NCBI GenBank assembly: GCA_002793355.1
Contig: PFQB01000117.1
Span: 1 to 8,024, forward strand
Reading direction: 5' to 3'
From: Candidatus Dojkabacteria bacterium CG_4_10_14_0_2_um_filter_Dojkabacteria_WS6_41_15
GTDB lineage: Bacteria > Patescibacteriota > Dojkabacteria > GCA-002793355
DNA length: 8,024 nucleotides
How positions within the stretch are numbered: the stretch's first letter is position 1; every line of letters begins with the position of its first letter. Position numbers and translations under genes: made by a program. The notes below the pieces were generated by a model, which saw only the letters and a list, made by a program, of their open reading frames with translations, did not search any database and was not told the DNA's origin. Positions 5,394 to 8,024 of this stretch are shown here, in pieces.

Positions 5394-6521
5394 ATGCTGG
5401 TACAACCAACAACAAATGTCGCTGCTAATATTAAGGTAGTCGGAGTCGGCGGTGGTGGCTGTAATGCCATCAACACCATGATTTCTGATTACAATATCGA
5501 AGGTGTTGAATTTATTGCTGTAAATACTGATGCGCAAGTTCTTAAGAACTCACGCGCTAGCGTCAAATTACAGATTGGACAGAATCTAACTTCCGGTCTT
5601 GGTGCTGGTGGTGACCCAACAATTGGCTTAAAAGCGGCAGAAGAGAGTGTTGAAGAGATTAATCAGGCATTAGAAGGTGCAGACATGGTTTTCGTAACTG
5701 GTGGCATGGGTGGGGGTACGGGTACCGGCGCAATTCCTGTAATTAGTGGAATTGCCAAAAATCTTGGTGCGTTAACTGTTGCAGTTGTGACGAAACCTTT
5801 TTCCTTCGAGAATAGAAAGCGTATGGATGTTGCCATGGAGGGAATCTCTCGCTTGAAAGAAAATGTTGATGCGATGATCATTATTCCAAATCAGCGAATA
5901 TTAGAGATTATCGATAAAAACCTTACTTTCCACGACGCAATGCGAAAAGTCGATGAGGTATTGGCAAACGCTGTGCTTAGCATTGCAAACTTGGTTACGC
6001 AAACTGGATTTATTAATCTTGATTTCGCAGATGTTCGCAGCATTCTCAAGAATTCAGGTACCGCAATGATGGGAATTGGTAGTGCAAGTGGCGAAAACAG
6101 AGCAGAACAAGCTGCTAGACAGGCTATTACCAGCCCATTATTGGAAATGTCTATTCAAGGTGCAAAGGGCTTGCTATTCAATATTCGTGGTGGCTCAAGC
6201 TTAACTATGTCCGAAGTTGCCGAAGCAGCAGAAATGATTACTAATATGGTAGACACTACCGCAGTTGTTAAAATTGGTGCGACTATCGACGAGTCTGCAG
6301 AAGAAGAATTGAATGTTACGGTGCTTGCAGCTGGTTTTCCAGACATTATTTATAAACCAGAAGTACAACAAAGGCCGATTGTTTCTGTGGACCAGTTTGA
6401 TATGCCTGGGCAAGAGCAAATACAACCAACGTTCTCTTCGGATCGTCCAACAGTTGCAACCCCCGCGCAAGATGCTGCAGATGACGAGTTGGATATCCCC
6501 GCATTTCTTAGAAGAAAGTAG
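5394..6521 (+). CDS. ftsZ: Cell division protein FtsZ (tubulin-like GTPase)
   Basis: FtsZ polymerises with GTP into the cytokinetic ring. All key parts are visible in its 375 residues: the nucleotide-binding loop [16 protein letters not shown] at 15-30, VNTDAQ at 43-48, and the tubulin signature [11 protein letters not shown] at 103-113. The switch region [12 protein letters not shown] is at 133-144. The T7 loop [10 protein letters not shown] at 207-216 carries the catalytic acids D210 and D213. A Gln/Pro-rich linker at about 322-362 leads to the conserved C-terminal peptide [12 protein letters not shown] at 364-375, which binds FtsA. The N-terminus before the core is only about 12 residues. 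It starts 3 nt after ftsA and ends 2 nt before the SEDS gene, so it is probably translated from the ftsQ or ftsA transcript. No Shine-Dalgarno sequence precedes the ATG. The length and the intact GTPase site indicate a functional protein. Confidence 0.98.
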   Translation: MLVQPTTNVAANIKVVGVGGGGCNAINTMISDYNIEGVEFIAVNTDAQVLKNSRASVKLQIGQNLTSGLGAGGDPTIGLKAAEESVEEINQALEGADMVFVTGGMGGGTGTGAIPVISGIAKNLGALTVAVVTKPFSFENRKRMDVAMEGISRLKENVDAMIIIPNQRILEIIDKNLTFHDAMRKVDEVLANAVLSIANLVTQTGFINLDFADVRSILKNSGTAMMGIGSASGENRAEQAARQAITSPLLEMSIQGAKGLLFNIRGGSSLTMSEVAEAAEMITNMVDTTAVVKIGATIDESAEEELNVTVLAAGFPDIIYKPEVQQRPIVSVDQFDMPGQEQIQPTFSSDRPTVATPAQDAADDELDIPAFLRRK

Positions 6522-6523
6522 GT

Positions 6524-7789
6524 ATGAAAATACTACGAGTTGGTAATCCACTCGTCCTCACCATTGTGTTGATAATTTTCTTGATTGGTGCGTTTGTTTT
6601 ATACACAACCAATCCGATAGGAGAATCAACACAAAGTTGGTTCGACTCTCCTGTGGTTAAACAGCTAATCTTCGGAGTTCTGGGGATTGCCGTAATAGTT
6701 GTTCTTTCCTCGATTGATCTGCAGATTTCAAAAACGTTTATAATTCAGATGATTTTTATTTCAATTATCTTGTTATTGTTGGGCGGATTATTCTTGCTGG
6801 GACCACTAGTCAATGCGACACATCGGTGGTACCAAATTGGGCAATTCTTATTTCAACCCTCCGAATTTGCAAAAATTGTCTTAGCGTTATGGACTGCGTA
6901 TTGGCTGACTAATGAGAGTATAAAAAACTCGGCGCGTTTTATACTGGGCGGTTTTGGGATAGTAGGAACATTGGGGCTCATTGTTCTGCAACCAGATTTG
7001 GGCGCAATGGTCATTTCTTCGCTTATCGTACTGGCAATTCTGGCCTTATGGGTAAGCAAATACGAAGTAGGAAGGGCTGTTTTGTTATGGGGAACACTGA
7101 CCGTTGTGATAGTTGTTTTGGCTTTAAATTCATCATATTGGTTGCTATTGTTTGAAGTGGTTCCAATGTGGTTGTTGCTAAAAACCAATTGGAAAATCGG
7201 AACCTTGTGTGCAGTTTTTGTTGCAATTCTACTCTCTGGATTGTTTTTTGGAAAAATGGTGTGGAAAACGTCAGTAGTTCCGGATTACATCCGTAACCGA
7301 ATCGAGTCTTTTACTGGCGCACAGGTAGAGTTGATGCAGATTCGACAATCTAAAATTGCGATAGGCTCGGGAAAACTGTGGGGCAAGGGAATTGCACAGG
7401 GAACACAATCTAGATTGAGGTTTTTGCCCGAATATCGCACAGATTTTATTTTCGCTGCTTTTGCCGAAGAACGTGGTTTTGCCGGAATGTTGTTGCTGTT
7501 CTCCTTGTATTTGCTCCTGTTCGGAAGACTTATTTACATGGCTTTACAGATTGAGGATGAATATTCTCGTCTTATTGTGCTTGGGTTAACAATGAAACTT
7601 TGGTTCGAAACCTTTTGGAATATGGGCATGAATATGGGGGTACTTCCGACCAAAGGTGTTGCCCTACCGTTCATGAGTTACGGTGGGTCTTCGTTGTTAG
7701 CGAATTCAATTATTATCGGAATAATCATTTCTATGTATAGATTTGAGGCGAAACGTGATACAATTTCACCATCTTTCGGGCTGGCGTAG
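6524..7789 (+). CDS. rodA: SEDS-family peptidoglycan glycosyltransferase (RodA/FtsW)
   Basis: SEDS proteins polymerise lipid II into glycan strands with a partner class B penicillin-binding protein. The 421-residue protein has about ten membrane helices and the family motifs: RWYQIGQFLFQPSEFAK at 101-117, LQPDLGAM at 155-162, YIRNRIESF at 255-263, QIRQSKIAIGSG at 272-283, and LPEYRTDFIFA at 301-311 with the catalytic Asp at 307. LPTKGVALPFMSYGGSSLL is at 374-392. The block QSKIAIGSG...GKG...GTQS...FLPE..TDFIFA..AEE resembles RodA, whereas LPTKG and the position directly after ftsZ suggest FtsW; the symbol is therefore tentative. The ATG is 2 nt after the ftsZ stop, and the purine-rich AGAAGAAAG ending 5 nt upstream may act as a weak ribosome site. 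The last three codons and the stop overlap tRNA-Thr. No partner transpeptidase is present in the window. Confidence 0.92.
   Translation: MKILRVGNPLVLTIVLIIFLIGAFVLYTTNPIGESTQSWFDSPVVKQLIFGVLGIAVIVVLSSIDLQISKTFIIQMIFISIILLLLGGLFLLGPLVNATHRWYQIGQFLFQPSEFAKIVLALWTAYWLTNESIKNSARFILGGFGIVGTLGLIVLQPDLGAMVISSLIVLAILALWVSKYEVGRAVLLWGTLTVVIVVLALNSSYWLLLFEVVPMWLLLKTNWKIGTLCAVFVAILLSGLFFGKMVWKTSVVPDYIRNRIESFTGAQVELMQIRQSKIAIGSGKLWGKGIAQGTQSRLRFLPEYRTDFIFAAFAEERGFAGMLLLFSLYLLLFGRLIYMALQIEDEYSRLIVLGLTMKLWFETFWNMGMNMGVLPTKGVALPFMSYGGSSLLANSIIIGIIISMYRFEAKRDTISPSFGLA
7756..7764 (+). promoter_or_regulatory. Extended -10 promoter for tRNA-Thr inside the SEDS gene
   Basis: TGA followed by TACAAT (7756-7764) fits an extended -10 element, 15 nt before the tRNA. 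The expected start is near 7771, giving a leader of about 9 nt. No convincing -35 is seen at the right distance, which extended -10 promoters can tolerate. Co-transcription with the division operon is the alternative. Confidence 0.4.
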
Positions 7790-7853
7790 CTCAGTTGGCT
7801 AGAGCACCTCTTTCGTAAAGAGGGGGTCGTGGGTTCGAATCCCACCTCCAGCT
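7780..7853 (+). tRNA. tRNA-Thr (anticodon CGT)
   Basis: A complete 74-nt cloverleaf without encoded CCA. The acceptor stem GCTGGCG (7780-7786) pairs with CTCCAGC (7846-7852) except for one C-T mismatch at 7785/7847; the discriminator is T at 7853. The D stem GCTC/GAGC (7789-7792, 7802-7805) has a 9-nt loop. The anticodon stem CCTCT/AGAGG encloses loop TTCGTAA with anticodon CGT at 7814-7816, reading the Thr codon ACG. The T stem GTGGG/CCCAC encloses TTCGAAT (7834-7840). Its first ten bases are also the end of the SEDS coding sequence, and the TAG stop is formed by T8, A9 and G10. Peptides predicted antisense to this gene are spurious. Confidence 0.95.
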
Positions 7854-7969
7854 TTTCTTGCAATTTCTCTCACTCGCTCGCTTGAAACGTCTTTCAAGCT
7901 TGTCGCTCGTGCACCGAAATTGCAAGTAAAAGCGAACAAAACGTGCGAGTGGTGGAAATTGCAAGAAAA
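7853..7969 (+). repeat. Structured repeat, copy B, abutting tRNA-Thr
   Basis: The left arm CTTGCAATTTC (7857-7867) is the exact reverse complement of GAAATTGCAAG at 7916-7926 and again at 7955-7965. An inner perfect 8-bp hairpin GCTTGAAA/TTTCAAGC (7880-7887, 7892-7899) has loop CGTC. The spacing (12 and 16 nt between stems) parallels copy A. The longer pairing of 7853-7876 with 7946-7969 matches 21 of 24 bases, including 15 in a row. The two right arms form a 39-nt-period direct repeat. The left end begins at the discriminator base of the tRNA. No open reading frame is credible here. Confidence 0.65.
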
Positions 7970-7997
7970 CTTAATGTTGTGGGATTCGAAACGCAAG

Positions 7998-8023
7998 CAA
8001 AACGTGACTGACGTCACGTTTTG
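7998..8023. terminator. Bidirectional intrinsic terminator
   Basis: A perfect 11-bp stem: 7998-8008 (CAAAACGTGAC) pairs with 8013-8023 (GTCACGTTTTG) around loop TGAC. The A-tract on one side and T-tract on the other let it work in both directions, though the T-run is only four bases and part of the stem. It probably closes the ftsQ-to-tRNA-Thr transcript and may also serve a convergent gene beyond the window. Confidence 0.6.
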
Positions 8024-8024
8024 A

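Noticed and set aside
7678..8017. Two minus-strand open frames containing GFEPTT and GIRTHDPL peptides
   Set aside because: These are classic false proteins read antisense to a tRNA; they map on the reverse of tRNA-Thr and the following repeat.

Overview
The window looks like a piece of chromosome from a Patescibacteria / Candidate Phyla Radiation (CPR) bacterium with a single membrane. This placement is inferred, not proven. The reasons are very tight gene packing, an AT-leaning composition, a type IV pilus pilM-pilN-pilO set without pilP or pilQ, a stripped-down ftsQ-ftsA-ftsZ-SEDS cluster without mur genes, tRNAs with no encoded CCA, and start codons almost without Shine-Dalgarno sequences. 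TAA, TAG and TGA all end recognisable proteins at sensible places (TGA closes ftsQ), so the standard bacterial code applies.

Layout. Positions 38-585, minus strand: an unrecognised multi-pass membrane protein whose last codons lie in a perfect hairpin. Positions 586-708: two divergent sigma70-type promoters, back to back. Positions 709-3056: pilM, pilN and pilO, packed with a 1-nt gap and a 17-bp overlap. Positions 3057-3164: tRNA-Phe(GAA) with its own promoter placed almost exactly at the mature 5' end. Positions 3162-3342: a structured repeat, a diverged partial copy of its right half, and an ftsQ promoter. Positions 3343-7789: ftsQ, ftsA, ftsZ and a SEDS glycosyltransferase gene (RodA/FtsW). 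Positions 7780-7853: tRNA-Thr(CGT), overlapping the SEDS stop codon. Positions 7853-7969: a second structured repeat. Positions 7998-8023: a strong bidirectional hairpin terminator.

How the genes work together. PilM is a cytoplasmic actin-fold protein that binds the N-terminal tail of PilN. PilN and PilO form the membrane platform linking the pilus motor to the envelope. FtsZ polymerises into the division ring, and FtsA (also actin-fold) tethers it to the membrane through the FtsZ tail and its own amphipathic C-terminal helix. FtsQ scaffolds the extracytoplasmic divisome, and the SEDS protein polymerises glycan strands. The two actin-like adaptors, PilM and FtsA, therefore sit in adjacent operons.

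The most interesting material is non-coding. Both tRNA genes are followed, starting at their last bases, by about 70-77 nt elements with the same architecture: an outer perfect stem, an unpaired interval, and an apical hairpin with a 4-nt loop. They share sequence blocks including GRAATTGCAAGTAA. This looks like a tRNA-associated dispersed repeat or structured RNA family. Promoter positions also suggest leaderless mRNAs for at least two genes. I see no CRISPR array, insertion sequence or defence system.
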